A stretch of DNA of 13,965 nt from Clostridiales bacterium (GTDB taxonomy: Bacteria > Bacillota > Clostridia > Christensenellales > CAG-917): NCBI GenBank assembly GCA_012800805.1, contig JAAZIO010000149.1, forward strand, positions 1-13,965. Direction: 5' to 3'. Positions 1 to 6,935 of the stretch are shown here, piece after piece (position 1 is the stretch's first letter; the number at the start of each line of letters is the position of its first letter). The notes under the pieces were generated by a model that was not told the DNA's origin, did no database searches, and saw only the letters and a program-made list of their open reading frames with translations. Position numbers and translations under genes: made by a program.

Positions 1-89
1 GAAATCATGGTGGGGAATACCCTTTCGGGGTTTGTGAAAGTAAGAACGGCCAGCCCCGCCAGCGACAAAATGAGAAAAACAATATTCAT
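1..89 (-). CDS. N-terminal fragment of a membrane protein, possibly SpmA-like (nucleoside-recognition/Gate family)
   Basis: Only about 29 codons are in the window; the gene runs off the left edge. The minus-strand ATG at 89 opens a frame that begins MNIVFLILSLAGLAVLTFTN and then continues PERVFPTMI, with no stop. A likely ribosome site (AAGG, 3-4 nt before ATG) lies at about 93-97. The first 19 residues form a hydrophobic segment, either a first membrane helix or a signal anchor. The pattern of one helix, then an asparagine and a proline-containing turn, resembles the start of spore-maturation protein A and related nucleoside-recognition (Gate) membrane proteins of Clostridia. That resemblance is from memory and rests on few residues, so the family call is weak. 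The gene is divergent from metG. Confidence 0.4.
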   Translation of the reverse strand, partial: MNIVFLILSLAGLAVLTFTNPERVFPTMI

Positions 90-109
90 AGACCTTAGGA
101 ATATTTTAT

Positions 110-138
110 TTTACATTTATTTGAAATAGTAGTATAAT
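110..138 (+). promoter_or_regulatory. Sigma-A-type promoter of metG
   Basis: TTTACA (110-115, 5/6 to consensus), a 17-nt spacer and a perfect TATAAT (133-138). The predicted start is near 145, giving a 5' leader of about 20 nt that contains the AGGAAG ribosome site at 158-163. The leader is too short for a T-box riboswitch. Confidence 0.75.
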
Positions 139-167
139 TACTCAAAAATCTAACTGCAGGAAGAATG

Positions 168-2102
168 ATGAAAGAGAAGTTTTACATCACAACCCCCATC
201 TATTACCCCAGCGGAAAGTGGCATATCGGAACTTGCTACACGACAGTTGTTTGCGACTCTATAGCGCGTTTCAAGCGAATGCAGGGGTATGATGTCTTTT
301 ATCTTACGGGAACCGACGAGCACGGGCAGAAAATAGAACAAAGCGCCAAAGCCAACGGCATTTCGCCAAAGGAGTGGGTGGACAAGCAGGTTGACTCGCT
401 TAAAAAGCTTTGGGAGCTGTTTGATATCTCATACGACAAATTCATAAGAACAACCGACCCCGAGCATAAAGAGCAGGTTCAAAAGATATTCAAAAGGCTC
501 TACGATAAGGGTGATATTTATAAAAGCGAGTATGAGGGCTGGTATTGCGTCCCCTGCGAGTCATTTTGGACCAAGTCGCAACTAAAGGACGGCAAATGCC
601 CCGACTGCGGTAGGGAAGTGGAGCTTGCAAAAGAATCCAGCTATTTTTTCAGGCTTAGCAAATACGCCGACAAGATACTGAAGCTTTATGAAGACAATCC
701 CTGCTTTTTGGAGCCAAAAAGCAGGGTGAACGAGATGATAAACAGCTTCTTAAAGCCGGGGCTTAGCGATCTTGCGGTTTCAAGAACATCATTTAAATGG
801 GGCGTCCCCGTGCCGTTTGACGATGAGCATGTCGTTTATGTCTGGATTGACGCGCTTACAAACTATATAACCGCGCTGGGATACGCCTCAAATGACGACA
901 CGCTGTATAAAAAGTTTTGGCCCGCCGACGTCCACATGATGGCAAAGGAAATAGTAAGGTTCCACGCCATAATATGGCCCGCGATTTTAATGGCGCTTGA
1001 CATTCCTCTGCCAAAGAAAGTCTACGGCCACGGCTGGCTGCTTTTTGACGGCGGCAAGATTTCAAAGTCTAAGGGAAACATCGTTGACCCCGTGGAGCTT
1101 GCAAGAAGATTCGGAACCGACGCTGTTAGATATTATCTTTTAAGGGAAGTTCCGTTCGGACAGGATGGTCTTTACACCAACGAGCTTTTGATAAAGAGAA
1201 TCAACACGGACCTTGTAAACACCCTTGGAAATCTTGTTTCAAGAACTGAGGCCATGATAAACCAGTATTTTAACGGAATTCTTCCCGCTTTTTCCGAGGA
1301 GGGCGAATTCGACAGCGACCTTAAGGCTGTGTATGAGGGGCTTTACGACAAGGTTTGCAAGAGTATGGACAGCTATGATGTGCCCGAAGCTTTAAGCGAG
1401 ATTTTTAAAGCCGCGGCAAGGGCAAACAAGTATATAGACGAAACCATGCCTTGGGTGCTCTATAAAGAAGGCAAAACCGAAAGGCTAAAGACGGTGTTAT
1501 ACAATTTATCCGAGTGCATAAGAATTCTTGCCGTATATCTTAAGCCATACCTTACAAAGTCGCCCGATAAAATTTTCAGCGAGTTTTCGGTGGCCGAAAA
1601 TCTTCAGGGATTTGACAGCGTCAAAAAATTCGGCGCTTTAAAGGGCGGCGAAAAAGTCATAAGAGGCGAGGCGCTATTTAAGCGTATCGATCTTGAAAAG
1701 GAGCTTAAAGACATGGAGGCGTTTGCCGAAAAGCAAAAGAGCGAAAAGAAAGAAGAAAAAGCGGAAGGCACGATAAACATTTTGGAAATTACAATAGACG
1801 AGTTCAAAAAGGTTGAGCTTAAAGTAGGCACCGTGACTGCCGCCGAAAAGGTTGAAAAATCGCAAAAGCTGCTAAAACTTACCGTTGAGGGCGATAGAAT
1901 GAGCACAATCGTCAGCGGAATAGCGCAGTATTACACCCCCGAAGAGCTGGTGGGCAAACAAATTGTCTATGTAGCCAATCTTAAGCCAGCAAAGCTTTGC
2001 GGAATAGTAAGCGAAGGAATGATACTTTGCGCCGAAGACGAGAGCGGCGTGACTTTGCTTGCGCCCTTAAAGAAAGTCAAGAACGGAAGCGGCGTTTCAT
2101 GA
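168..2102 (+). CDS. metG: Methionyl-tRNA synthetase (MetRS)
   Basis: Cytoplasmic class I aminoacyl-tRNA synthetase that charges tRNA-Met with methionine. The HIGH-type motif reads HIGT (residues 20-23, numbered from an ATG at 165). A zinc-knuckle of four cysteines follows (C128, C131, C145, C148). KISKS (298-302) is the ATP-binding loop and is followed by the anticodon-binding helices. A lysine/glutamate-rich linker (about 515-535) joins these to a C-terminal tRNA-binding OB-fold of the Arc1p/CsaA type (about 540-645), found in the long bacterial MetRS that dimerise. Two ATGs are adjacent (165 and 168). The AGGA core at 158-161 lies 3 nt from the first and 6 nt from the second, so 168 is preferred. 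The stop overlaps the tatD start (ATGA), which indicates an operon. Full length; identification is secure. Confidence 0.97.
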   Translation: MKEKFYITTPIYYPSGKWHIGTCYTTVVCDSIARFKRMQGYDVFYLTGTDEHGQKIEQSAKANGISPKEWVDKQVDSLKKLWELFDISYDKFIRTTDPEHKEQVQKIFKRLYDKGDIYKSEYEGWYCVPCESFWTKSQLKDGKCPDCGREVELAKESSYFFRLSKYADKILKLYEDNPCFLEPKSRVNEMINSFLKPGLSDLAVSRTSFKWGVPVPFDDEHVVYVWIDALTNYITALGYASNDDTLYKKFWPADVHMMAKEIVRFHAIIWPAILMALDIPLPKKVYGHGWLLFDGGKISKSKGNIVDPVELARRFGTDAVRYYLLREVPFGQDGLYTNELLIKRINTDLVNTLGNLVSRTEAMINQYFNGILPAFSEEGEFDSDLKAVYEGLYDKVCKSMDSYDVPEALSEIFKAAARANKYIDETMPWVLYKEGKTERLKTVLYNLSECIRILAVYLKPYLTKSPDKIFSEFSVAENLQGFDSVKKFGALKGGEKVIRGEALFKRIDLEKELKDMEAFAEKQKSEKKEEKAEGTINILEITIDEFKKVELKVGTVTAAEKVEKSQKLLKLTVEGDRMSTIVSGIAQYYTPEELVGKQIVYVANLKPAKLCGIVSEGMILCAEDESGVTLLAPLKKVKNGSGVS

Positions 2103-2869
2103 TAGATACACATACCCACCTTACAGACGACAGATACGAAAAAGACTTAGACGAAATAATAACAACGCTTTCCGATAACGGAATAAGGCTTGCGATAACG
2201 GTCGGCTACGATGTTTTGTCGTCGATTAAAGGGCTGGAGCTTTCAAAAAAATACGACAATATCTACTGCGCGGTGGGAGTTCATCCCCATGACGCAAAGA
2301 ACGTCAAAAGCGGGGATTACGACAAGTTCATAAAAGCCGCGGAGTTTGATAAAGTCGTAGCGATAGGCGAGATAGGGCTTGATTATTATTATAACCTGAG
2401 CCCCGAAGATACGCAAAAGCGCGTGTTTTTAGAGCAACTGGAGCTGGCGGACCATCTTAAGCTTCCCGTTGTGCTCCATGTAAGAGACGCCTATTTGGAC
2501 ACAATGAACATTTTAAAGCAAAACAAACATCTTCTTAAAAACGGCTTTTTGCTGCACTGCTATTCAGGCTCAAAGGAATTCGCCATGGAGATGCTAAAGC
2601 TTGGCGCATACTTTGCGTTCGGAGGGGCGATAACTTTCAAAAACGCCGTCAAACCCGTTGAGGCGCTTCAGACTATCCCCTCAGACAGATTTATGTTTGA
2701 AACGGATTGCCCTTACATGTCCCCCGTCCCGTTCAGAGGAAAAAGAAACGAGCCGAAATATATCAAATATGTCCTTGAAAAAGCGGCTGAGGCAAGAGGA
2801 GAGGACATAAGGACTGTGGAGACGGAAAGCGACCGAAACGCGCTCAGCTTCTTTTGGAGGATTAAATGA
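2099..2869 (+). CDS. tatD: TatD-family metal-dependent DNase
   Basis: A 256-residue TIM-barrel hydrolase of the TatD family, whose members have metal-dependent 3'-5' exonuclease activity and are linked to DNA repair and RNA turnover. Metal-site signatures are visible in order: HTH at residues 5-7 (MIDTHTHL), GEIGLDYY (the glutamate ligand), LHVRD and LHCYSG (histidines), and ETDCPYMSP (the conserved aspartate). The open frame extends upstream to 1997, but those codons lie inside metG in another frame. The ATG at 2099 overlaps the metG TGA as ATGA and gives the canonical MIDTHTHL start, so translation is probably coupled. The stop overlaps the next ATG in the same way. The metG-tatD pair is conserved in Firmicutes. 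Confidence 0.95.
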   Translation: MIDTHTHLTDDRYEKDLDEIITTLSDNGIRLAITVGYDVLSSIKGLELSKKYDNIYCAVGVHPHDAKNVKSGDYDKFIKAAEFDKVVAIGEIGLDYYYNLSPEDTQKRVFLEQLELADHLKLPVVLHVRDAYLDTMNILKQNKHLLKNGFLLHCYSGSKEFAMEMLKLGAYFAFGGAITFKNAVKPVEALQTIPSDRFMFETDCPYMSPVPFRGKRNEPKYIKYVLEKAAEARGEDIRTVETESDRNALSFFWRIK

Positions 2870-3471
2870 AAAAAAACAAAGATACATACATATACGAGTT
2901 TGAAGGAAAACTTTATATAAACATCACCAACATGTGCACCAACTCCTGCGAGTTTTGCGTAAGAAACTTTATGGACGGCATGGGTGGGAGCAATCTCTTT
3001 TTGGAAAAGGAGCCCGAAACCGAAGATATTATAAAAGCGCTTGGGGAATTTGACCTAAGCAGATATCCCGAGGTTGTTTTTTGCGGATTCGGCGAGCCTA
3101 CCATGAGGCTGGATATAGTAAAGGATGTCGCAAGATACCTTAAGGCCAAAGGCAAAAGAACAAGGCTTAACACAAACGGCCTTGCGGCGCTGGTTAACGA
3201 AGGCGACGTGGCGGATGAGCTTAAGGGGCTGATAGACACAATCAGCATAAGCCTTAACGCCTCCAATGAGGAAAAATACAACGCCATCTGCCATCCGTCG
3301 TTTGAGGGTTCGTTTAAGGCTATGCTAAAATTTGCAAAGGATGCGGTGGATAAAGGAATTGACACGGTGCTAAGCGTTGTCGATGTCATAGGCGAGCAAG
3401 AGATAGAAAAGTGCCGCGAAATAGCTGCCGGCATAGGCGCGAGATTTAGAGTAAGAGAGTCCATAAAATAA
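2866..3471 (+). CDS. TatD-associated radical SAM protein
   Basis: A short (201-residue) radical S-adenosylmethionine protein. The 4Fe-4S ligands are C24, C28 and C31 in a CX3CX2C motif (CTNSCEFC). A GFGEPT stretch (about residues 75-80) matches the GGE-type SAM-binding strand, and RLNTNGL marks the next barrel strand. It lacks any extra C-terminal Fe-S or substrate domain, so it is a minimal partial barrel. A radical SAM subfamily linked to tatD (beside it or fused to it) is known, and this gene fits it: its ATG overlaps the tatD stop by ATGA. The substrate and reaction are unknown. It sits where rnmV (ribonuclease M5) normally lies in Bacillus order. A strong terminator follows, so metG-tatD-rSAM is the transcription unit. 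Confidence 0.88.
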   Translation: MKKNKDTYIYEFEGKLYINITNMCTNSCEFCVRNFMDGMGGSNLFLEKEPETEDIIKALGEFDLSRYPEVVFCGFGEPTMRLDIVKDVARYLKAKGKRTRLNTNGLAALVNEGDVADELKGLIDTISISLNASNEEKYNAICHPSFEGSFKAMLKFAKDAVDKGIDTVLSVVDVIGEQEIEKCREIAAGIGARFRVRESIK

Positions 3472-3477
3472 AAATTT

Positions 3478-3506
3478 ACGGCACATAAAGTGCCGTTTTA
3501 TCTTTT
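3478..3506 (+). terminator. Intrinsic terminator after the metG-tatD-rSAM operon
   Basis: Perfect 7-bp stem ACGGCAC (3478-3484) / GTGCCGT (3490-3496) with loop ATAAA, followed by the U-rich tract TTTATCTTTT. It starts 6 nt after the stop codon. Confidence 0.9.
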
Positions 3507-3513
3507 GTAAAAC

Positions 3514-3542
3514 TTGGTTTTCATATCTAGTATGGTTATAAA
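3514..3542 (+). promoter_or_regulatory. Possible promoter of ksgA
   Basis: TTGGTT (3514-3519, 3/6), a 17-nt spacer and TATAAA (3537-3542, 5/6). It follows the terminator, so ksgA needs its own promoter. The ribosome site GGAGA (3547-3551) lies 5 nt before ATG 3557. The -10 is good and the -35 weak. Confidence 0.4.
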
Positions 3543-3556
3543 TTTCGGAGATATTC

Positions 3557-4414
3557 ATGAGCGGTGAAAATATCGATGTAAAGGCTCTTCTTAGGGCAAG
3601 CGAGTTCCGTTTCAACAAAAACCTGGGTCAAAACTTCATAACCGATAAAAACCTGCTATCCGCAATCGTTTGCGACGCCGGGGTAAATGAGGGCGACATT
3701 GTGGTTGAGATTGGAACGGGCGCGGGAACACTGACAAGGGAAATAGCCAAAAAAGCTAAAAAAGTAATAAGCTTTGAAGTGGACGAGCGGCTTTTGGGGG
3801 TTTTAAATGAAACCTTAAAAGGCCTTAGTAACGTCGACGTTGTATTTAAAGACGTTTTAAAGCTTAGTGACGAAAAACTTAAAGAGCATATAGGCCCCGG
3901 CCCGTTTAAAGTCGTTGCCAATCTTCCTTACTATGTAACAACCCCCATGATAATGAGGTTTTTAGAGAGCGGCCTTGACGCGGTTTCTCTTACGGTAATG
4001 GTGCAAAAAGAAGTTGCCGACCGTCTTTGCGCGGCCCCGGGGACAAAAGATTATGCCCAAATAACCCTTATGGTAAAGCTTATGGGGGAGGCGTCGATAA
4101 CGAGAAAAGTGCCAAGAGAAGTGTTTTTCCCCTCTCCCAATGTCGACTCCGCCGTGGTAAGAATTGATATAGACAGAAGCAGATACGATGAAAAACAAAA
4201 AAAAATGGCGGCTAAAGTTATAAAAAGAGCCTTTGCCATGAGAAGAAAAACGCTTTTAAACAATCTGACCGCGGGGCTCAGCCTTACAAGGGATGAGGCA
4301 AAAGAGTGCATACTCTCTTGCGGATTTTCGGAAAACGTAAGAGGAGAGGAGCTCTCCCTTGAGGACTACTTTAAGCTTTCCGAAAAAATTTTTAACTTAG
4401 TCAAAAGAAATTAA
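3557..4414 (+). CDS. rsmA: 16S rRNA (adenine1518/1519-N6)-dimethyltransferase KsgA/RsmA
   Basis: Dimethylates the two adjacent adenines in the 3'-terminal hairpin of 16S rRNA during late small-subunit assembly. Loss in many bacteria gives kasugamycin resistance. All family signatures are present in the 285 residues: LGQNF near the N-terminus (23-27), the SAM-binding loop EIGTGAGTLT (51-60), the acidic ribose-binding residue in FEVDERL (E74), a further acidic site in FKDV (97-100), and the catalytic NLPYY (122-126). The C-terminal third is the helical domain, including KRAFAMRRKTLLNNL. The ATG at 3557 has a clear GGAGA site, and an N-terminal extension of about 20 residues is normal. It follows the metG-tatD block as in Bacillus but is separated from it by a terminator. 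Confidence 0.96.
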   Translation: MSGENIDVKALLRASEFRFNKNLGQNFITDKNLLSAIVCDAGVNEGDIVVEIGTGAGTLTREIAKKAKKVISFEVDERLLGVLNETLKGLSNVDVVFKDVLKLSDEKLKEHIGPGPFKVVANLPYYVTTPMIMRFLESGLDAVSLTVMVQKEVADRLCAAPGTKDYAQITLMVKLMGEASITRKVPREVFFPSPNVDSAVVRIDIDRSRYDEKQKKMAAKVIKRAFAMRRKTLLNNLTAGLSLTRDEAKECILSCGFSENVRGEELSLEDYFKLSEKIFNLVKRN

Positions 4415-4461
4415 ATAGCAAATTCATAATAAAAAATATCTTAGAATTAAAAAGCGGTGAG

Positions 4462-4490
4462 CTTAGATTTTAAAAAGCGTAATCTATAAT
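4462..4490 (+). promoter_or_regulatory. Possible promoter of the 4554 gene
   Basis: Perfect TATAAT at 4485-4490 with CTTAGA (3/6) 17 nt upstream. The predicted start near 4497 would leave a leader of about 57 nt carrying the hairpin at 4521-4551. The -35 is poor, so the call is tentative. Confidence 0.4.
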
Positions 4491-4520
4491 TATCACATTT
4501 AATAATCTCATAAATTTAAA

Positions 4521-4551
4521 TCCCCCCGCATATTGTATAAAAGCGAGGGGA
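4521..4551 (+). promoter_or_regulatory. Leader hairpin that encloses the ribosome-binding site
   Basis: TCCCC (4521-4525) can pair with GGGGA (4547-4551), and CGC (4527-4529) with GCG (4543-4545), across one C/A mismatch and a 13-nt A/U-rich loop. The 3' arm contains the purine-rich Shine-Dalgarno site (GAGGGG, 4545-4550), 3 nt before ATG 4554. Folding would mask the ribosome site. There is no U-tract, so it is not a terminator. Confidence 0.5.
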
Positions 4552-4553
4552 TT

Positions 4554-5510
4554 ATGTTTTCAAAAAGCATAGTAATATTGCATGGCAAAAGAAAGGATGA
4601 GTCAGGTGTTTTAAAAGTCACCGCAAACGGAAGCGAACTTCGGTTAAAGGTAAGCTATAATACCGAACTGAGCTCTCCGCTTAGGCTCGTCGTTGATGCG
4701 GGCGAGGTTTTCACATTTAACACCGCCCAGGAGAGCGAACATACCTTTTGGTGCGACAAGTTTTCGGGAACTATCAGCGCAGTAGCATTTGACGGCCAGG
4801 ATGTGAGGTTTTTAGGCTCGACGGACAAGGGCGGCGGGAGCTGTTACGCCCTTATGGAAAAGTATAAATACGGCGATCCCGCGGTTGTAAAAACAAACTC
4901 CTTTGAGGGCACCTTTGAGGACGCAATCGACAGCGTGCCGAGAACCTCAAAAATCGAGATAATCGAAGAAACGAGTGAACAAACGGATTATAAGACGGAA
5001 GAGCTGAAGCAGGCGGAGGAAGTCGATTACAGCCGCTTTAAGGCTTCAAGAAGAATGGCTTATTTTGGCTATGGAAACAGCCACAGAAACGCCGAACAGA
5101 AAGTGAGCGAGGAGAAAGTATCAAACGCTGCTTACGGACAAGCCGCAAAGGCGTTTGACAGCGGGCTTGAGTATCAAGGGAGCAATTTTTACCTTGCCGT
5201 AAAACCCCAGCTTGACGAAATGTTTATTTGCTATCCAAGGGAAGAAAAGCTTGAAAGGGCGGTAGCGAATTCAAAGTGGGTAAAAGTCGACTGCGAAAAC
5301 GATTATTATGTCGTGGGCATTATATATGAAATCGACGAGCCGCAGTATATATGCTACGGCATACCCGGAAACTACAACATCAAGCCGCCCGAGGAAATAG
5401 AGGAGCTATGCGACTGGGTGCCGCTTGACTCGTCCAACAAATTTGGCGAAGGGTATTGGATGATATTCCAAAACGCCGAAAACGGAAAATGCGTGAGAAG
5501 AAGCGACTGA
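4554..5510 (+). CDS. Conserved two-domain protein of unknown function
   Basis: I do not recognise a named function. The 318-residue product has no signal peptide or membrane segment and appears to be three parts. The N-terminal beta-rich module (about 1-105) runs from MFSKSIVILHGKRKD to a strand around FSGTISAVAF. A hydrophilic linker follows (about 106-208), rich in Glu, Lys and Ser. The C-terminal domain (about 210-318) is compact and aromatic-rich, with FYLAVKPQLDEMF, a SKWVKVD stretch, YYVVGIIYE, YICYGIPGNY, WVPLD and GYWMIFQNAENG. This architecture resembles proteins common in uncharacterised gut Clostridia, from memory. The frame can be extended to a TTG at 4533, but ATG 4554 has an adjacent GAGGGG site and is preferred. 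It is monocistronic, with its own terminator. The real gene call is secure; the role is unknown. Confidence 0.85.
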   Translation: MFSKSIVILHGKRKDESGVLKVTANGSELRLKVSYNTELSSPLRLVVDAGEVFTFNTAQESEHTFWCDKFSGTISAVAFDGQDVRFLGSTDKGGGSCYALMEKYKYGDPAVVKTNSFEGTFEDAIDSVPRTSKIEIIEETSEQTDYKTEELKQAEEVDYSRFKASRRMAYFGYGNSHRNAEQKVSEEKVSNAAYGQAAKAFDSGLEYQGSNFYLAVKPQLDEMFICYPREEKLERAVANSKWVKVDCENDYYVVGIIYEIDEPQYICYGIPGNYNIKPPEEIEELCDWVPLDSSNKFGEGYWMIFQNAENGKCVRRSD

Positions 5511-5513
5511 TTT

Positions 5514-5535
5514 AAGCCCCGCAAGGGGCTTTTTT
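5514..5535 (+). terminator. Intrinsic terminator after the 4554-5510 gene
   Basis: Perfect stem AAGCCCC (5514-5520) / GGGGCTT (5525-5531) with a GCAA tetraloop (GNRA class), running into a T-tract to 5535. It lies 3 nt after the stop codon. Confidence 0.92.
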
Positions 5536-5552
5536 GATGCAAATTTTACTTA

Positions 5553-5581
5553 TTGACGGCTTAGTTTTAATGATTTAAAAT
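5553..5581 (+). promoter_or_regulatory. Promoter of the Sel1-repeat gene, placed for a leaderless transcript
   Basis: TTGACG (5553-5558, 5/6), a 17-nt spacer and TAAAAT (5576-5581, 5/6). The -10 ends 6 nt before the ATG at 5588, so the expected start nucleotide is the A of the start codon. No Shine-Dalgarno-like purine run lies between the two (TAAAGC). Confidence 0.65.
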
Positions 5582-5587
5582 TAAAGC

Positions 5588-6646
5588 ATGCTTGATGAGA
5601 TAAACGAACTGCAAAACGACGCCATGAACGGCGACGCAAAAGCTCAGTGCGAGCTTGCAATATGCTATTTAGAGGGGATAGGAGTTGAAAAAAACCCTTT
5701 AAAGGGCATCTTTTGGCTAAATGAAGCCGCGGACAAGGGCAACGCTGTTGCCGAGAGCAAGCTGGGTCACTGCCTTGCTTCGGGCGAATATATGGAAAAA
5801 GACACCCGAAGAGCCGCCGAGCTATTTAAAAAGGCGGCAAGAAAGGGCGACGACATGGCGCAGTTCGGCCTGGGCCTGCTCTATGAGCTGGGGGACGGAG
5901 TGGAGAAAGACTATAAGCGCGCTTTTGACTATTACAAAATGGCGGCTGAGCGAGGAAACGTTTTTGCGCTTAACAACCTTGGCAACCTTTATCTTAAAGG
6001 TCTCGGCGTCAAGGCGGACAAAAAAAAGGCGGTGGAGTGCTATAAAAAGGCGGCGGCGGAGGGATACTCAAGAGCGCTTTATAACCTTGGCGTTTGTCAC
6101 CAAAACGGCGAAGGCGTGGAAACAGACCTTTTTAAAGCGTTCGGCTACTACTCTATGGCCGCGGAAAAAGACCTTCCCGAAGCATGGTTTAAGCTTGGTT
6201 TTTGCTTTGAAAACGGGCTTGGGACTAAAATCAATCCGCCTAAATCGTTTGAAAGCTATCAAAGGGCAAGCAAGCTTTGTTATAAAAAAGCTTTCTTCGC
6301 CCTTGGAATGTGCTACTTTAAAGGATTTGGCGTAGAACAGGATTATCTTATGGCGCTAAAGCGTTTTGAAAAAGGGGCGGAGCTTGGCGATGCCGAAGCC
6401 ATGCGTTGCCTTGGTTTTTGTTTTGAAAACGGCTACGGCACGTCGGTAGATGCCGAAGAAGCTTTTAAATGGTATAAAAGGGCCGCCGAGGCGGGCGACG
6501 TTGAGGCGCAATATAACCTTGGTGAGTGCTTCAGAACGGGCTTTGGAACCAAGAAAAATCTGATGCTGGCAAAAGAGTGGTATCAAAAAGCGGCGCAAAG
6601 CGGCGACGCCGACGCAAAAGAGGCGCTTGAAAATCTGAAAAACTAA
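5588..6646 (+). CDS. Sel1-like repeat protein (TPR-related scaffold)
   Basis: A 352-residue protein built almost wholly of Sel1-like repeats (about 36 residues each, two antiparallel helices forming a solenoid for protein binding). Nine full repeats can be read from their first helices (AQCELAICYLEG, AESKLGHCLASG, AQFGLGLLYELG, ALNNLGNLYLKG, ALYNLGVCHQNG, AWFKLGFCFENG, AFFALGMCYFKG, AMRCLGFCFENG, AQYNLGECFRTG), plus a partial tenth at the C-terminus. Each ends in the usual A..G(D/N/Y) turn. There is no signal peptide, membrane helix or catalytic domain, so it is probably a cytosolic adaptor whose partner cannot be inferred. The ATG at 5588 has no Shine-Dalgarno site; the next in-frame ATG (codon 13) has none either, and starting there would cut into the first repeat. 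A promoter at 5553-5581 suggests leaderless translation. Confidence 0.92.
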   Translation: MLDEINELQNDAMNGDAKAQCELAICYLEGIGVEKNPLKGIFWLNEAADKGNAVAESKLGHCLASGEYMEKDTRRAAELFKKAARKGDDMAQFGLGLLYELGDGVEKDYKRAFDYYKMAAERGNVFALNNLGNLYLKGLGVKADKKKAVECYKKAAAEGYSRALYNLGVCHQNGEGVETDLFKAFGYYSMAAEKDLPEAWFKLGFCFENGLGTKINPPKSFESYQRASKLCYKKAFFALGMCYFKGFGVEQDYLMALKRFEKGAELGDAEAMRCLGFCFENGYGTSVDAEEAFKWYKRAAEAGDVEAQYNLGECFRTGFGTKKNLMLAKEWYQKAAQSGDADAKEALENLKN

Positions 6647-6668
6647 AGGGGCTCTCGCCCCCTTAATT
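6645..6668. terminator. Bidirectional terminator between convergent Sel1 and feo genes
   Basis: AAGGGGC / GCCCCCTT stem (with one extra C) around a TCTC loop, immediately after the Sel1 stop. It is followed on the plus strand by TTAATTTTTATT. On the minus strand the same hairpin is followed by TTTAGTTTTT, so it can also stop the feo operon, which ends at 6708. Confidence 0.75.
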
Positions 6669-6707
6669 TTTATTACGCCCTTTTTAGTTATCTATCTATA
6701 ATTCGTC

Positions 6708-6935
6708 TTATCTTTCGTTATCCGTCTTATCTATTGTTATGCTTTTATCATTTTCACTATAACCCTTTTCTTTATAATCCAGGCATGAACCGCCGTAAGG
6801 GCAGGACGAGCAGCCTCCGCAGCATGAGGGACGGCCGCTTTTTTTGGCTCTTTGCTTTTTTATAGCATTGTATACAATCGTAAAAAGCACAAGAGCTACT
6901 GCAAAAACAATTACTATGATTTCAATGGCTTTCAT
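6708..6935 (-). CDS. FeoB-associated Cys-rich membrane protein
   Basis: A 75-residue protein of the small FeoB-associated Cys-rich family, found next to feoB in Firmicutes. One N-terminal membrane helix (about residues 3-22, IEIIVIVFAVALVLFTIVY) is followed by a basic patch and then a cysteine cluster: C38, C39, C42, C45 and C51 (SCCGGCSSCPYGGSC). The acidic C-terminal tail is hydrophilic. The role is not proven; a cytosolic Cys cluster tethered beside the transporter could bind Fe2+ or act as a FeoC-like accessory. The frame is open much further upstream, but those codons are inside feoB. The ATG at 6935 overlaps the feoB TGA as ATGA and has a strong AAGGAGGGG site, so it is translationally coupled to feoB. 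Confidence 0.9.
   Translation of the reverse strand: MKAIEIIVIVFAVALVLFTIVYNAIKKQRAKKSGRPSCCGGCSSCPYGGSCLDYKEKGYSENDKSITIDKTDNER

Noticed and set aside
145..167. T-box riboswitch upstream of metG
   Set aside because: The predicted leader is only about 20 nt, with no room for a specifier stem or antiterminator, and no T-box consensus was seen.
2913..3464. Long minus-strand open frame (183 codons) opposite the radical SAM gene
   Set aside because: It is a shadow of the plus-strand gene: the plus frame carries the CX3CX2C motif and coupled ATGA junctions, while the reverse frame is a Ser/Leu-rich complement with no ribosome site.
5721..6335. Second plus-strand frame (204 codons) inside the Sel1 gene
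   Set aside because: It arises from the periodic composition of the repeats in another frame. Its product is Arg/Lys/Thr-rich without domains, and no start signal is present.
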